Assembly (NCBI GenBank): GCA_002363955.1
Contig: DEXE01000003.1
Coordinates: forward strand, 209,511 to 273,510
Reading direction: 5' to 3'
Length of the DNA stretch: 64,000 nt
Origin: Methylophaga sp. UBA3192
GTDB taxonomy: Bacteria; Pseudomonadota; Gammaproteobacteria; Nitrosococcales; Methylophagaceae
The notes under the pieces are model-generated. The model worked only from the letters and a program-made list of their open reading frames with translations, was not told the origin of the DNA and ran no database searches. Below, piece by piece: positions 18,147 through 27,491 of the stretch (positions are counted from its first letter, which is position 1; each line of letters starts with the position of its first letter). The position numbers and the translations under genes are program-made.

Positions 18147-19433
18147 TTATAAGCTCGCCAAAACCAGTTCTGCCGCTGCCAGAGTGGCTTCAATTTCATC
18201 ATCGCCATGTGCAGCAGAAACAAAGCCTGCCTCAAATGCAGATGGTGCCAGATAAACACCGCGATCCAGCATGCCGTGATAAAACCTTTTAAAACGTTCC
18301 TGATCACATTGGGTGACCTGTTCAAAAAACTCAATGTTGTTTTCTTCGGTAAAGAAAAAGCCAAACATGCCACCAACATAATTAATACTCATTGGAATAC
18401 CGGCTGCATCGGCTTTTTGTTTCAAGCCATTGGCCAGTTTGGCAGTCTGTTGACTGAGGCGATCATGAAAACCGGGTTGTTGTACCAGTTTCAAAGTGGC
18501 CAGCCCAGCGGCCATAGCGACCGGGTTACCGGATAAGGTACCTGCCTGATAGACTGGACCCAGAGGCGCAATCGAATGCATCACATCTTTGCGTCCACCA
18601 AAAGCCCCTACCGGTAAGCCGCCGCCAACTACTTTACCCAGCGTAGTGAGATCGGGTTTAACTCCATAATGCTGCTGTGCACCGCCCAAAGCGACCCGGA
18701 AACCGGTCATTACTTCATCAAAAATTAACAGGCTGCCGTATTGATCACAGACGTCGCGTAAGCCTTCGAGAAACCCCGGAATCGGTGGAATACAGTTCAT
18801 ATTGCCAGCAACCGGTTCGACAATGATGCAGGCGATCTGATCGCCAATTTCCGCAAAACACTGATTGACAGATTCCATATCGTTGTAACGCAGGGTAATG
18901 GTGTGTTCTGCAATGGCTTTGGGGACACCAGCGGATGAAGGTTCGCCCAATGTTAATGCCCCACTACCAGCTTTAACTAAAAGGGAGTCAGCATGACCAT
19001 GGTAACAGCCTTCAAATTTAACGATTTTGTCACGACCTGTATGGCCTCTGGCAAGACGAATCGCACTCATCGTCGCTTCGGTACCTGAGCTGACCATACG
19101 GACCATTTCCATAGACGGCACGAGTTCACAGAGTAAGTCGGCCATCTCGGTTTCAATAGCGGTGGGCGCGCCATATCCCAATCCGTTTGCGCACATTTGC
19201 TGAACGGCTTCAATGACTTGCGGATGCGCATGACCGGCAATCATCGGACCCCAGGAGCCAATATAATCAATATATTTTTTGCCTTCCACATCGGTGAGCC
19301 AGGCACCTTTTGCGCTACTGAAAAATACCGGATCACCGCCGACACCTTTGAATGCACGTACCGGTGAATTCACGCCACCGGGGATATGTTTTTGAGCCTG
19401 AAGGAAAAGTTGTTGATTGCTTTGCGCTTGCAT
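18147..19433 (-). CDS. hemL: Glutamate-1-semialdehyde 2,1-aminomutase
   Basis: PLP enzyme that converts glutamate-1-semialdehyde to 5-aminolevulinate for heme, siroheme and cobalamin synthesis. At 428 aa it has the normal length. The PLP lysine is Lys267 ([18 protein letters not shown]); FDEVMTGFR and [15 protein letters not shown] are clear family motifs. It is the first gene of the minus-strand hemL-sbcB-radical SAM run and diverges from the histidine kinase at 19559. Confidence 0.97.
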   Translation of the reverse strand: MQAQSNQQLFLQAQKHIPGGVNSPVRAFKGVGGDPVFFSSAKGAWLTDVEGKKYIDYIGSWGPMIAGHAHPQVIEAVQQMCANGLGYGAPTAIETEMADLLCELVPSMEMVRMVSSGTEATMSAIRLARGHTGRDKIVKFEGCYHGHADSLLVKAGSGALTLGEPSSAGVPKAIAEHTITLRYNDMESVNQCFAEIGDQIACIIVEPVAGNMNCIPPIPGFLEGLRDVCDQYGSLLIFDEVMTGFRVALGGAQQHYGVKPDLTTLGKVVGGGLPVGAFGGRKDVMHSIAPLGPVYQAGTLSGNPVAMAAGLATLKLVQQPGFHDRLSQQTAKLANGLKQKADAAGIPMSINYVGGMFGFFFTEENNIEFFEQVTQCDQERFKRFYHGMLDRGVYLAPSAFEAGFVSAAHGDDEIEATLAAAELVLASL

Positions 19434-19558
19434 TTACAGAGTCCTGATTTGATGATGTGCGATAATTGTAGGTCAATTTGATTTCTCATAGTCACAACAA
19501 TGTCGGCTATGAAAGTTCAACAGGCCTTAGCCTATCACAGCGAGATAACTGACCCGAC

Positions 19559-20896
19559 ATGAGCCTGAAACTGCGTTTACTGATCATTGTAACCTTGATC
19601 CTGATATTCAACTTTGTCGCCGCTGGCTATTTTATGATTCAGAATGCCCGCCAGGCAGTGGCAGCCGAAATGGCCTCCAGCACTCAGTTGGCACGTGGGT
19701 TATTGATTAATGCTTTGCCGACGTTACGGTTTTCCAATGATTTGAGCGAACGGGTCACCCTGATCGTTGACAGTGTGCGCCATACAAGACACATCCGCGC
19801 CTGGTTTGAAGATATGAACGGTCAACCTTTAATCGGCCATGAAGAAGGTGTGCCATTTACCAATCGTCCAGACGCACCGGACTGGTTTATTCGTTTGATG
19901 GAACCGGAAGCGGTGGCCTTTCGACGACTTATCACTCGCGGCAGTCAGTCTTATGGTTATCTGGTGGTTGAAGCCGATCCCAGTGATGAAGTGACCGAGG
20001 TTTGGCGGGATATGGAAACGCTGCTGTTTTTGGGTTTGTTTTTCCTGACGGTGATTTCCAGCTTGATTTATCTGGCGTTATTACATGGTCTGAGGCCATT
20101 GCAACAATTAGCCGATGCATTGGGGCACCTGGAAAAAGGCGATTTTCATGCGCGGGTGGATACCGGCGGTGCCAAAGAATTAAAACCGATCCAGATTCGC
20201 TTTAATCATATGGCCGATGTATTGGAAACCACCATGGCTGAAAACCATGCCCTGGCAGGAAACATGCTGACCTTACAGGAATCTGAACGACGCGATTTGG
20301 CACGTGAATTACATGATGAGCTGGCACCCTGTCTGTTTGGTATACGCGTTGATCTGGCTGAAATTGAACGCATTGCCATTGAAAATAAATTGCCGGATGT
20401 CGAAGAAAAAGTCAGCTCGGTTAAATTGATTACCAGCCATATTCAATCACTGGTGCGTAAAATGCTCAGTCGTTTGCGGCCGATGACACTGGATGATTTG
20501 GGTTTGGTGGAAGCGTTGCGTGATATGTTACATAACTGGCGTGACCGGCAACCGGAAATTGATTGGGAATGGGATTTTGTTGGCGATTTCACAGGTCTGG
20601 CGGATACGCTTCAAGTGACGGTGTATCGCGTAGTGCAGGAATGTACAACCAATTGTGTTCGCCATGCTGAAGCCAGTCACGTACGGGTTGAAGTAAAGCG
20701 CGAAAAACAATATATAAAGGTAACGGTCACCGATGACGGTAAAGGGCTGGATACATCTGCCGTAAAGGGCTTTGGCTTGATCGGTATGCGAGAGAGGGTC
20801 TCGGCGTTAGGTGGTAAAATCGCGTTTGATACTGCCGAAGGTCAGGGTTTGCAGGTAAGGGTAATGATCCCTATGAAGAGTGAAAATAAAAAATGA
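19559..20896 (+). CDS. Membrane sensor histidine kinase with HAMP domain (HisKA_3)
   Basis: A second NarX-type kinase in the window. Membrane segments lie at about residues 6-26 and 153-175, enclosing a periplasmic sensor of about 125 residues; a HAMP domain spans about 175-228. The HisKA_3 box has His252 (ARELHDELAPCLFG); the HATPase domain has QECTTNCVRHAEAS and GLIGMRERVSALGG. The overall architecture, the ESERRxLxxELHDE box and the gene order match the pair next to xoxF, so the two systems are paralogous. The stop overlaps the response regulator by 4 bp. Confidence 0.9.
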   Translation: MSLKLRLLIIVTLILIFNFVAAGYFMIQNARQAVAAEMASSTQLARGLLINALPTLRFSNDLSERVTLIVDSVRHTRHIRAWFEDMNGQPLIGHEEGVPFTNRPDAPDWFIRLMEPEAVAFRRLITRGSQSYGYLVVEADPSDEVTEVWRDMETLLFLGLFFLTVISSLIYLALLHGLRPLQQLADALGHLEKGDFHARVDTGGAKELKPIQIRFNHMADVLETTMAENHALAGNMLTLQESERRDLARELHDELAPCLFGIRVDLAEIERIAIENKLPDVEEKVSSVKLITSHIQSLVRKMLSRLRPMTLDDLGLVEALRDMLHNWRDRQPEIDWEWDFVGDFTGLADTLQVTVYRVVQECTTNCVRHAEASHVRVEVKREKQYIKVTVTDDGKGLDTSAVKGFGLIGMRERVSALGGKIAFDTAEGQGLQVRVMIPMKSENKK

Positions 20897-21528
20897 AACC
20901 AAGTATCACAATCCTGGTAGTAGATGATCATCCGATTGTCAGAGCCGGCTGTCGGCAGTTAATTCAGCAAATTCCCTCGGCCAAAGTCGTAGAGGCTGAG
21001 ACCGGTGAAGAAGGTTACCGGATGTTTCAGGAACTGTATCCGGATATGGTGTTACTGGATATCACCTTACCCGGTGTGGGCGGTCTTGAAGTATTACGCC
21101 GCATTCGGGCCAACCGTGATACCGCCAAGGTATTAATGTTCAGCATGCATGAGGATCCGGTCTTTGCCTCTCGGGCCATGCAAGCCGGAGCACGAGGTTA
21201 CATCACCAAGAACAATGCAGCGGATCATCTGGTCGAAGCGGTCAGTAAAGTGCTGGAAGGTAAAATTTATCTCAGTCCTGATATGGCCCAGCAGCTGGCA
21301 ATGTTGAACATTGATGCCGGTACCAGTGCGCTAAGTGATCTGTCGCGGCGTGAATTGGAAATTTTACGCTTACTGGGCGAAGGTAAGAGCATGAACGAAA
21401 TTTCGGACGTTTTAGGCATCAGTTACAAAACTGTCGCGAATAATCTGACCCAGATAAAAGGCAAACTGGACATTAATAAAACAGCGGAACTGATGCGTTT
21501 TGCAATCAGCCATGGTTTATCGTCCTAA
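20893..21528 (+). CDS. NarL/FixJ-family response regulator
   Basis: Partner of the HAMP kinase. The receiver domain has Asp11-Asp12 and phospho-acceptor Asp56 (LLDITLPGVGG); the GerE helix-turn-helix occupies about residues 145-205 (SRRELEILRLLGEGKSMNEI, SYKTVANN). Its DNA-binding end is similar to the other two NarL-type regulators here, which raises the possibility of overlapping DNA targets. Translationally coupled to the kinase by ATGA. Confidence 0.9.
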   Translation: MKPSITILVVDDHPIVRAGCRQLIQQIPSAKVVEAETGEEGYRMFQELYPDMVLLDITLPGVGGLEVLRRIRANRDTAKVLMFSMHEDPVFASRAMQAGARGYITKNNAADHLVEAVSKVLEGKIYLSPDMAQQLAMLNIDAGTSALSDLSRRELEILRLLGEGKSMNEISDVLGISYKTVANNLTQIKGKLDINKTAELMRFAISHGLSS

Positions 21529-21593
21529 CAACTTGTTTTACTTGTATGTTTTTGAAAAGGAACATATTCCCGTTTTAAAAGGAGAAGTCGCTC

Positions 21594-21692
21594 ATGGCGA
21601 ATGGGCTTGCATTCAGTAAGCTGTATCACAAGTCCATAGGAATGTTCAGCTTCTATTGTCTTATATTTCTCTCTCCTTCTATGAAGGTTTAG
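21594..21692 (+). CDS. Candidate small membrane protein (32 aa)
   Basis: A short open frame starts MANGLAFSKL and ends LSPSMKV, with a strong Shine-Dalgarno (AAAAGGAG, 21577-21584) 9 bp before the ATG. Residues about 15-29 (IGMFSFYCLIFLSPS) are hydrophobic enough for one membrane segment. The stop codon overlaps the first base pairs of an intrinsic terminator, so RBS, frame and terminator fit together as a tiny gene. No family is recognised. It could also be a leader or a small RNA. Confidence 0.45.
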   Translation: MANGLAFSKLYHKSIGMFSFYCLIFLSPSMKV

Positions 21693-21722
21693 CCAGACCC
21701 AATCGGTCTGGCTTTTTTTTTG
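21691..21722 (+). terminator. Intrinsic terminator before the TonB operon
   Basis: AGCCAGACC, loop CAATC, GGTCTGGCT forms a perfect 9-bp stem followed by a run of nine or more T's. It ends transcription from the response regulator and/or the small gene at 21594. Confidence 0.93.
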
Positions 21723-21849
21723 CACTTTTTTCATCTTCGTACGTCTAAATGATAAGAGATCGCATTTAGACTTCCCACTGTGCGTATTCTCTTGATAAGA
21801 TGTCGCTTTCATTTCCACCGCCGACATCCGGTAACACAAGGAAAATTTT

Positions 21850-22617
21850 ATGCATTTTAATTTCAGCCGACTATGTTGCCTGCTAGGCATCTGGTTGGTG
21901 CCTTCATTCACCAATGCTGGCGCATTAGATCAAGCTGTTGACCAACAGGTGCAAACCGATACCGCAGCCCAGCGTACCCAGCAGCAAATTGACAATCTGG
22001 ATGATGAAACCCGCGAATTATTAGCGGAGTATCGCAGTGTTTTGAATCAGAAGGAAAGTCTGGCGGCCTATAACAGTCAACTTGAACAGCTTGTTTCATC
22101 TCAACAGGAAGAACTGTTGTCAGTTGAAGCGCAGTTAGCCAATATCGATACAACGCAACGCGATATTGTGCCATTAATGATCAAAATGGTGGATGTGATA
22201 GAACAGTTTGTTGAATTGGATAGCCCATTTTTACCTGAAGAACGTAATAGCCGCGTTGAACAGTTAAAAACAATGATGAACCGGGCTGATGTAACGCTGT
22301 CTGAAAAATTCCGTCGTATTCTGGAAGCCTACCAGGTTGAAACTGAATACGGTCGTACTTTGGAAGCCTATCAGGGTGAACTGGTCGCAGGTGATAGCAA
22401 TCGTACCGTTGATTTCCTGCGCGTAGGCCGCGTAGGTCTTTATTACCTGACACTGGATCAACGCGAGGCGGGTATGTGGGATCAGGAATCAAAAAGCTGG
22501 CAACAGCTCCCCAGAGAATCCATTCAGTCCGTTGTACAAGGTCTGAAAGTAGCTCGTAAGCAATTACCACCCGATTTATTAACCCTGCCGGTAAGAACGC
22601 CAGAGGCGATCCAATGA
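21850..22617 (+). CDS. DUF3450 domain protein of a TonB system
   Basis: First gene of the TonB energising operon. It is 255 aa with a signal peptide (about residues 1-23, ending TNAGA), a long coiled coil (about 25-110), and the DUF3450 signature (VRVGRVGLYYLTLDQ). DUF3450 proteins are periplasmic and regularly accompany the large ExbB-like TtpC protein of marine gammaproteobacteria. It overlaps the next gene by 4 bp. Confidence 0.88.
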   Translation: MHFNFSRLCCLLGIWLVPSFTNAGALDQAVDQQVQTDTAAQRTQQQIDNLDDETRELLAEYRSVLNQKESLAAYNSQLEQLVSSQQEELLSVEAQLANIDTTQRDIVPLMIKMVDVIEQFVELDSPFLPEERNSRVEQLKTMMNRADVTLSEKFRRILEAYQVETEYGRTLEAYQGELVAGDSNRTVDFLRVGRVGLYYLTLDQREAGMWDQESKSWQQLPRESIQSVVQGLKVARKQLPPDLLTLPVRTPEAIQ

Positions 22618-23975
22618 GAAGTATTTCAACGATAATTATTTTTTTAATGGCTTTGCCATTCTCTGTTGTGGCAGAGGAAAAGCCTGTCAATCTCGACCAG
22701 TTACTTGATCAAGTCAAGCGTGAACGTGTCATCGAACAAGAGCAGAATCGTTTGCGGGAAGCCGAGTTTCTTGAAGCCCGTGACCGCCAGGCCCAATTGC
22801 TGGAGCAGGCCAAAGCAGATTTAGCTGCTGAAGAAAGCCGAACAGAGCGGCTCAATGATGCGTTTGAAGAGAATGAATTCAAATTAGCCGAGCAGGAATC
22901 TTTGCTGCAGGAACGTTCCGGTTCGCTGGGTGAATTATTTGGCACAGTTCGTCAAATGGCCAATGACAGCCGGGCGGTTATTGAATCATCAATGACCAGT
23001 GTGCAGTATCCGGAACGTATCGCATTTCTGACAGAGTTAAGCGAACGAAAACAACAACCGAGCATCGATGAGTTACGTGAACTGTGGTTAGTCTTGCAAC
23101 ACGAAATGACCCATTCAGGCAAAGTGGAACAGTTTCCAGCCCAGGTCATCACGGCAAACGGGGAAGTGGCAGATCGCGATGTGACCCGTGTCGGTGTGTT
23201 TACTGCTTTCAGTGATGGCAAGTTTCTGCGTTACATGTCTGAAAACCGTAATCTGGTGGAATTAGCCAGACAGCCGGTACAGCGCTTACGCGATCAAATT
23301 GAAGCATTTGAAAATAGTGATCCAGGTGAGTTGAAGACAGTCGTGGTTGATCCGACTCGCGGTGCAATTATGGCGTTACTGGTGCAAACACCTGATTTGC
23401 GTGAACGTATTCAACAAGGTGGCTGGATTGGTTATATCATTCTGATTTTGGGTGCAATTGGTTTACTGATTGCGCTGATTCGTTTTGTGACATTGATGCG
23501 GCTGGAGCGTGGCGTCAGCAAGCAGCAGAAATCCAAAGAATTGAATCTGAAAAATCCGTTGGGCCGAATCCTGTCTGTATACAGCGACAAGATTGCTCAG
23601 GATGTAGAAACGCTTTCTTTAAAACTGGATGAAGCCATTCTCCGGGAAACACCGAGTATTGAACGGGGGCTGGTGACACTGGCGATTCTGGCTGCTGTAG
23701 CACCGATGCTGGGTCTGTTAGGAACGGTTTCCGGCATGATCGAAACGTTCCAGTCGATTACGTTGTTTGGGACCGGTGATCCGAAACTGATGTCCGGCGG
23801 TATCTCACAAGCTTTGGTGACCACCGAGTTAGGTTTGGCAGTAGCGATTCCTATTTTATTAATTCATAGCGCTTTATCGAGCAAGAGTAATCGTTTGATT
23901 CAAATTCTTGATGAAGAGAGTGCAGCGATTGTTGCTCGTAACGCTGAAACACAAACTCTTAACCGTGACGGATAA
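22614..23975 (+). CDS. MotA/TolQ/ExbB-family protein with periplasmic coiled coil (TtpC type)
   Basis: A 453-residue ExbB-like protein with a signal peptide (about 1-20), an extended periplasmic domain containing a coiled coil (about 25-110), and three membrane segments (about 268-290, 345-370 and 392-415). The last two carry the proton-channel motif (PMLGLLGTVSGMIETF). This is the TtpC protein of three-part TonB2-like systems, thought to add energy-transducing capacity to ExbB/ExbD. It overlaps its neighbours, so the operon is tightly coupled. Confidence 0.9.
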   Translation: MRSISTIIIFLMALPFSVVAEEKPVNLDQLLDQVKRERVIEQEQNRLREAEFLEARDRQAQLLEQAKADLAAEESRTERLNDAFEENEFKLAEQESLLQERSGSLGELFGTVRQMANDSRAVIESSMTSVQYPERIAFLTELSERKQQPSIDELRELWLVLQHEMTHSGKVEQFPAQVITANGEVADRDVTRVGVFTAFSDGKFLRYMSENRNLVELARQPVQRLRDQIEAFENSDPGELKTVVVDPTRGAIMALLVQTPDLRERIQQGGWIGYIILILGAIGLLIALIRFVTLMRLERGVSKQQKSKELNLKNPLGRILSVYSDKIAQDVETLSLKLDEAILRETPSIERGLVTLAILAAVAPMLGLLGTVSGMIETFQSITLFGTGDPKLMSGGISQALVTTELGLAVAIPILLIHSALSSKSNRLIQILDEESAAIVARNAETQTLNRDG

Positions 23976-24480
23976 TTTCTTTCAGATACAGCTGCTGATG
24001 GAAAGCGGCGGCACAGTGCTCTGGCTGATTTTGCTGGCATCGATTTTAATGTGGACGCTAATCATTGAACGCTATGTGTTTATCTGGTTCCTGCATCCAC
24101 GTGAAGTTCGCAAGATGATGGATGAGTGGCACCAGCGTGACGATTTGGCCAGTTGGTATGCCCAGCAAATCCGCCAGGGCATGATTGCTGAAAGCCAGGT
24201 GATGCTGGAGCGCTTTCTGATTTTGATTCGAACGCTGACCGTTGCATTACCGATGCTGGGATTATTAGGCACAGTAAACGGCATGATCCAGACCTTCGAT
24301 GTGATGACCGTTTTCGGAACCGGTAATACTCGCGGTATGGCGGGTGGTATCTCAGTGGCATTGATAACGACGATGGGCGGTTTGCTGACTGCTTTATCAG
24401 GGCTCTATTTCATTACTCAGTTGGAACAGCGTGTTGCCCGAGAAGTTAATAACGTGGCTGACGCCCTACGCAGAGATTAG
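23965..24480 (+). CDS. exbB: ExbB-type proton channel protein
   Basis: Inner-membrane proton channel subunit of the TonB complex. It has about 171 aa with three membrane segments and the MotA/ExbB motif LPMLGLLGTVNGMIQTF. The start is uncertain: a GTG at 23965 overlaps the previous gene by 11 bp, and an ATG at 23998 is the other option; neither has a strong RBS, as expected for coupled translation. An ATG at 23908 would overlap by 68 bp and is less likely. Confidence 0.87.
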   Translation: MTDNFFQIQLLMESGGTVLWLILLASILMWTLIIERYVFIWFLHPREVRKMMDEWHQRDDLASWYAQQIRQGMIAESQVMLERFLILIRTLTVALPMLGLLGTVNGMIQTFDVMTVFGTGNTRGMAGGISVALITTMGGLLTALSGLYFITQLEQRVAREVNNVADALRRD

Positions 24481-24488
24481 GAAAGTTT

Positions 24489-24896
24489 ATGCGAAAACGA
24501 CATTCCCGCCGTCAAAGTGGCGGTATAGCTGAAATCAACATGACACCTTTGATTGATATGGTGTTTATATTGCTGATCTTTTTTATTGTCACCACCTCGT
24601 TTGTTAAGGAAACCGGTGTTGATGTAAACCGTCCATCGGCTAAAACAGCGGTGGAGAAAGAGCGTGCAAATATCCTGATCTCGATTCGTGAAAATGATGA
24701 AATCTGGATGGATCAACGACAGATCGATCGCCGTGCTGTACGTGCCAATGTGGAACGGATGTATGCTGAAAACCCGGAAGGTTCGGTGATTATTCTGGCG
24801 GATGAAAATGCGAAAACCGGTATATTGATTGAAGTCATGGATCAGGCACGTCTGGCAGGAGTTGCGAATGTCTCAATTGCTGCTGAACGAGACTAG
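24489..24896 (+). CDS. exbD: ExbD biopolymer transport protein
   Basis: Partner of ExbB in proton-driven TonB energising; 135 aa with one N-terminal membrane segment (about residues 20-40) that holds the essential Asp in the motif MTPLIDMVFILLIFF, followed by a periplasmic domain. The RBS GGAAAG lies 3-8 bp upstream of the ATG. Confidence 0.93.
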   Translation: MRKRHSRRQSGGIAEINMTPLIDMVFILLIFFIVTTSFVKETGVDVNRPSAKTAVEKERANILISIRENDEIWMDQRQIDRRAVRANVERMYAENPEGSVIILADENAKTGILIEVMDQARLAGVANVSIAAERD

Positions 24897-24915
24897 TCGC
24901 GGAGACTCATCGACT

Positions 24916-25575
24916 ATGCGTATCTTGATCGGATTATTACTGGCGATAGTGGTCAACTATGGTCTGTTTACTTTAATGAAAGAGATGACCACTTCTGACA
25001 GCAGTCTTTATCGCGATGATAATGAAATGCTGGTACTGGACTTTGTGCGTCTGAAACAGGAAGAAACGCCACCTGAGACGATAAAGCGTGAGATCCCGAA
25101 AAAACCACCACCGCCGGAAGAGCCGCCACCGCCAACACCCACAACTGCGCCAAAAATGACGCAGCCTGATGTTCAACAACCCAAAATGGACATGCCGAGA
25201 ATTGATGTGCCGCTGAATATTGCCGGTCAGCCTTATCTGGGGGATTTCAGTGCCGAGCCGGCACCAGCGCCTTCACCCAGTCCGGTGCAAGGCCCACAAA
25301 TGGATGATGAAGTGGTGCCATTGGTACGTATTCCACCGAATTATCCACGTGTTGCTCAGCGTCGCGGTATTGAAGGTGTGGTGACCGTAGCCTTTACCAT
25401 AACCCGTGATGGCAGGGTAAAAGATCCCGTAGTGGTGTCTGCCAACCCGGAGAATGTATTTGATAATGCGGCGATGACGGCCATTCTCAAATGGAAGTTC
25501 AAACCGAAAGTTGTTGATGGTGAGCCGGTTGAACGTCGGGCAACCCAGGAAATTGAATTTAAGCTGGCCAGATAA
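24916..25575 (+). CDS. tonB: TonB energy transducer
   Basis: Links inner-membrane proton force to outer-membrane receptors. One N-terminal membrane segment (MRILIGLLLAIVVNYGLF), a proline-rich stretch (about residues 55-80, PPPEEPPPP), and a C-terminal TonB domain (about 145-219, with YPRVAQRRGIEG and VTVAFTITRDG). The ATG at 24916 is chosen because GGAG lies 11 bp upstream and the membrane segment starts directly; in-frame ATGs at 24868 and 24829 would add unlikely extensions. The protein ends in a TAATG junction with the next gene. Confidence 0.9.
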   Translation: MRILIGLLLAIVVNYGLFTLMKEMTTSDSSLYRDDNEMLVLDFVRLKQEETPPETIKREIPKKPPPPEEPPPPTPTTAPKMTQPDVQQPKMDMPRIDVPLNIAGQPYLGDFSAEPAPAPSPSPVQGPQMDDEVVPLVRIPPNYPRVAQRRGIEGVVTVAFTITRDGRVKDPVVVSANPENVFDNAAMTAILKWKFKPKVVDGEPVERRATQEIEFKLAR

Positions 25576-26798
25576 TGAAGAAAATACTGAATCATAAATT
25601 CGCTGTGATGATCATACTGAGTAGTCTTATCTGGCCATTTTCAGTGCTGGCAGATGACTATTTACTGACCGAAAAAACCTACAAAGCGCTGAGTGCTGCT
25701 CAGGAAAAAATGGAGCAGCAACAGTATCGGCAGGCTGAAGCGGATCTGAAAAAGCTGATTGGTGAGACAGAGTCAGGCTCATACGAACGGGCGGTAGTAT
25801 TGCAAACACTGGGTTATTTGTATTCAGAAACGGAACAATACAAGCAGGCCGCAGAACAGTTTGAACAGGCATTAGCACTCAATGCCTTACCTGAAGATGT
25901 GACTCATAATCTGCGCTACAATCTTGCTCAGCTGTTAATCGGAGATGGACGTTATCAAAAAGGCATTGATTTGCTGACAGCCTGGTTAAAGGATGAACCT
26001 CAGGCAAACAGCAGTGCCTATGTTCTGCTGGCAACGGCGTATTATCAAATCAATCAATTCACCAAAGCTGTTGAAGCGATTCGAGTCGCCATCCAACGAG
26101 ATAAATCACCCAAAGAAAACTGGTATCGATTGCAGCTGTCGGCGCATATGGAAATGCAGCAATACAGTCAATCAATAGACGTGCTGGAAATTCTCATTGA
26201 GCAGTTTCCAGTGAATAAAACCTATTGGGATCAATTGGCTGCTCTCTACGCCCAACAGGAAAAACGACTTACCTCCCTGGCGGTGCAGATGTTGGCTAAG
26301 CGACTGAATCTTGGTGACAAAGACACGGTATTGCGCCTGGCGAATATGTATCGATATCTGAATATTCCCTATAAATCTGCTCAGCTTTTACAAAAATCTA
26401 TGGATGATGGCGTGATTGAACGGAATTTCAAAAACCTTGAATCGCTTGCTGACAGTTGGTTAGCGGCCAGAGAAAATGAGAATGCCACTCAGGTTTTAGC
26501 TCGCATGCAATCAATGGACGCTTCAGGTGAGACCGATCTGAAACTCGCCAGAGTTTTCATCAGTATGGAAAACTGGCCTGAAGCGGCCGGGCCTTTACAG
26601 CAAAGCCTGGAAAAATTACCGGAAGACAAGCGCGGTCAGGCGTGGATGCTTTCGGGTATGGTTAATTATCATTTGGGAAACATGGAGCAATCCGAGCAAC
26701 ATCTGAACCGTGCGCTGAATTACTCGGAAGTACGTAATCAGGCGTCGCAATGGCTGAGACATCTCCAGAACACAAGGCCGGATAAGGAAGATGCCTGA
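25575..26798 (+). CDS. TPR-repeat protein of the TonB operon
   Basis: A 407-residue protein with a signal peptide (about residues 1-26, ending SVLAD) and repeated tetratricopeptide helices over most of its length (such as VLQTLGYLYSETEQYKQAAEQFEQAL). TPR proteins are the usual last gene of DUF3450/TtpC TonB operons, where they are needed for full transport function. Its start shares bases with the tonB stop. It overlaps the aldolase gene by 8 bp. Confidence 0.85.
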   Translation: MKKILNHKFAVMIILSSLIWPFSVLADDYLLTEKTYKALSAAQEKMEQQQYRQAEADLKKLIGETESGSYERAVVLQTLGYLYSETEQYKQAAEQFEQALALNALPEDVTHNLRYNLAQLLIGDGRYQKGIDLLTAWLKDEPQANSSAYVLLATAYYQINQFTKAVEAIRVAIQRDKSPKENWYRLQLSAHMEMQQYSQSIDVLEILIEQFPVNKTYWDQLAALYAQQEKRLTSLAVQMLAKRLNLGDKDTVLRLANMYRYLNIPYKSAQLLQKSMDDGVIERNFKNLESLADSWLAARENENATQVLARMQSMDASGETDLKLARVFISMENWPEAAGPLQQSLEKLPEDKRGQAWMLSGMVNYHLGNMEQSEQHLNRALNYSEVRNQASQWLRHLQNTRPDKEDA

Positions 26799-27357
26799 AG
26801 CCGCATTGAACGAACTGAAAGCGCAGCTGGTTCAACATTATCGGTGGCTGCGTCAGTATGGTTGCAATGATTCACATAGTGGTAATGCGTCTTTCCGCTG
26901 GCACAACCAGATATGGGTGACACCTACAGGCTGTTGCGCAGACACGCTCGCACCGGAAATGCTGGTGCCATGTGATGTTGATGGACAAATTGGTGATGGC
27001 GCTTCGCTTGATGCGCCGCTACACTTGGCAACCTATCAGCATAATCCGGCAACGAAAGCCATTTTTCATAGCCATGGGCCACATGCCATTGCAATGACGA
27101 TGAATGGTAAAGACTTTATTCCTTTGGATTTTGAAGGGCAGTATTACTTTCCCAGCGTACCGGTTATTACGATTAACTATGCTGAATATGTGGAAAAGTC
27201 ACCGTTGGCTGTAGCTCAGGGCTTGGCGAGAAATAAAGTTGTCATTGTTCGCGGGCATGGTGTGTATGCCTGTGCGGAAACCATCAATCTGGCCTATAAG
27301 TGGAGTTGCTCGGTAGAGTTGTCTGCAAAAACAGCCTGGCTTACTGCTCAGCTATAA
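26791..27357 (+). CDS. Class II aldolase/adducin-family protein
   Basis: A 188-residue zinc-dependent aldolase-fold protein. The predicted metal ligands are the His residues in FHSHGPHAIA (about residues 91-95) and RGHGVYA, and NASFR near residue 31 fits the phosphate-binding loop. Close relatives include fuculose-phosphate aldolase and the methylthioribulose-phosphate dehydratase MtnB. The substrate is uncertain. It overlaps the TPR gene by 8 bp and is the last gene of that run. Confidence 0.85.
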   Translation: MPEAALNELKAQLVQHYRWLRQYGCNDSHSGNASFRWHNQIWVTPTGCCADTLAPEMLVPCDVDGQIGDGASLDAPLHLATYQHNPATKAIFHSHGPHAIAMTMNGKDFIPLDFEGQYYFPSVPVITINYAEYVEKSPLAVAQGLARNKVVIVRGHGVYACAETINLAYKWSCSVELSAKTAWLTAQL

Positions 27358-27397
27358 TCCGCTTTACACGAAACCAATTCGTACAAAATAAGTCAAA

Positions 27398-27454
27398 AGG
27401 GTCTGTTTATCTTCCGTCTCCAGCAGTGGTGGAGACGGAAGATAAACAGACCCT
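27398..27454. repeat. Perfect 25-bp inverted repeat (57-nt palindrome)
   Basis: The arms at 27398-27422 and 27430-27454 are exact reverse complements (arm starts AGGGTCTGTTTATC, ends CCGTCTCCA), with a 7-nt loop GCAGTGG. It lies between the aldolase gene and ovoA. There is no T-run in the plus direction; read in the minus direction it is followed by CTTTTGACTTATTTT. It could be a mini transposable element, a bidirectional terminator or an RNA stabiliser. Confidence 0.9.
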
Positions 27455-27491
27455 AAACTCTCATAAGTATCCTCAAAGGGATTTTTGACCA

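Noticed and set aside
21525..21914. 129-codon minus-strand frame across the gap before the TonB operon
   Set aside because: It overlaps the terminator, the candidate small gene and the start of the DUF3450 gene, has no RBS and no family pattern.
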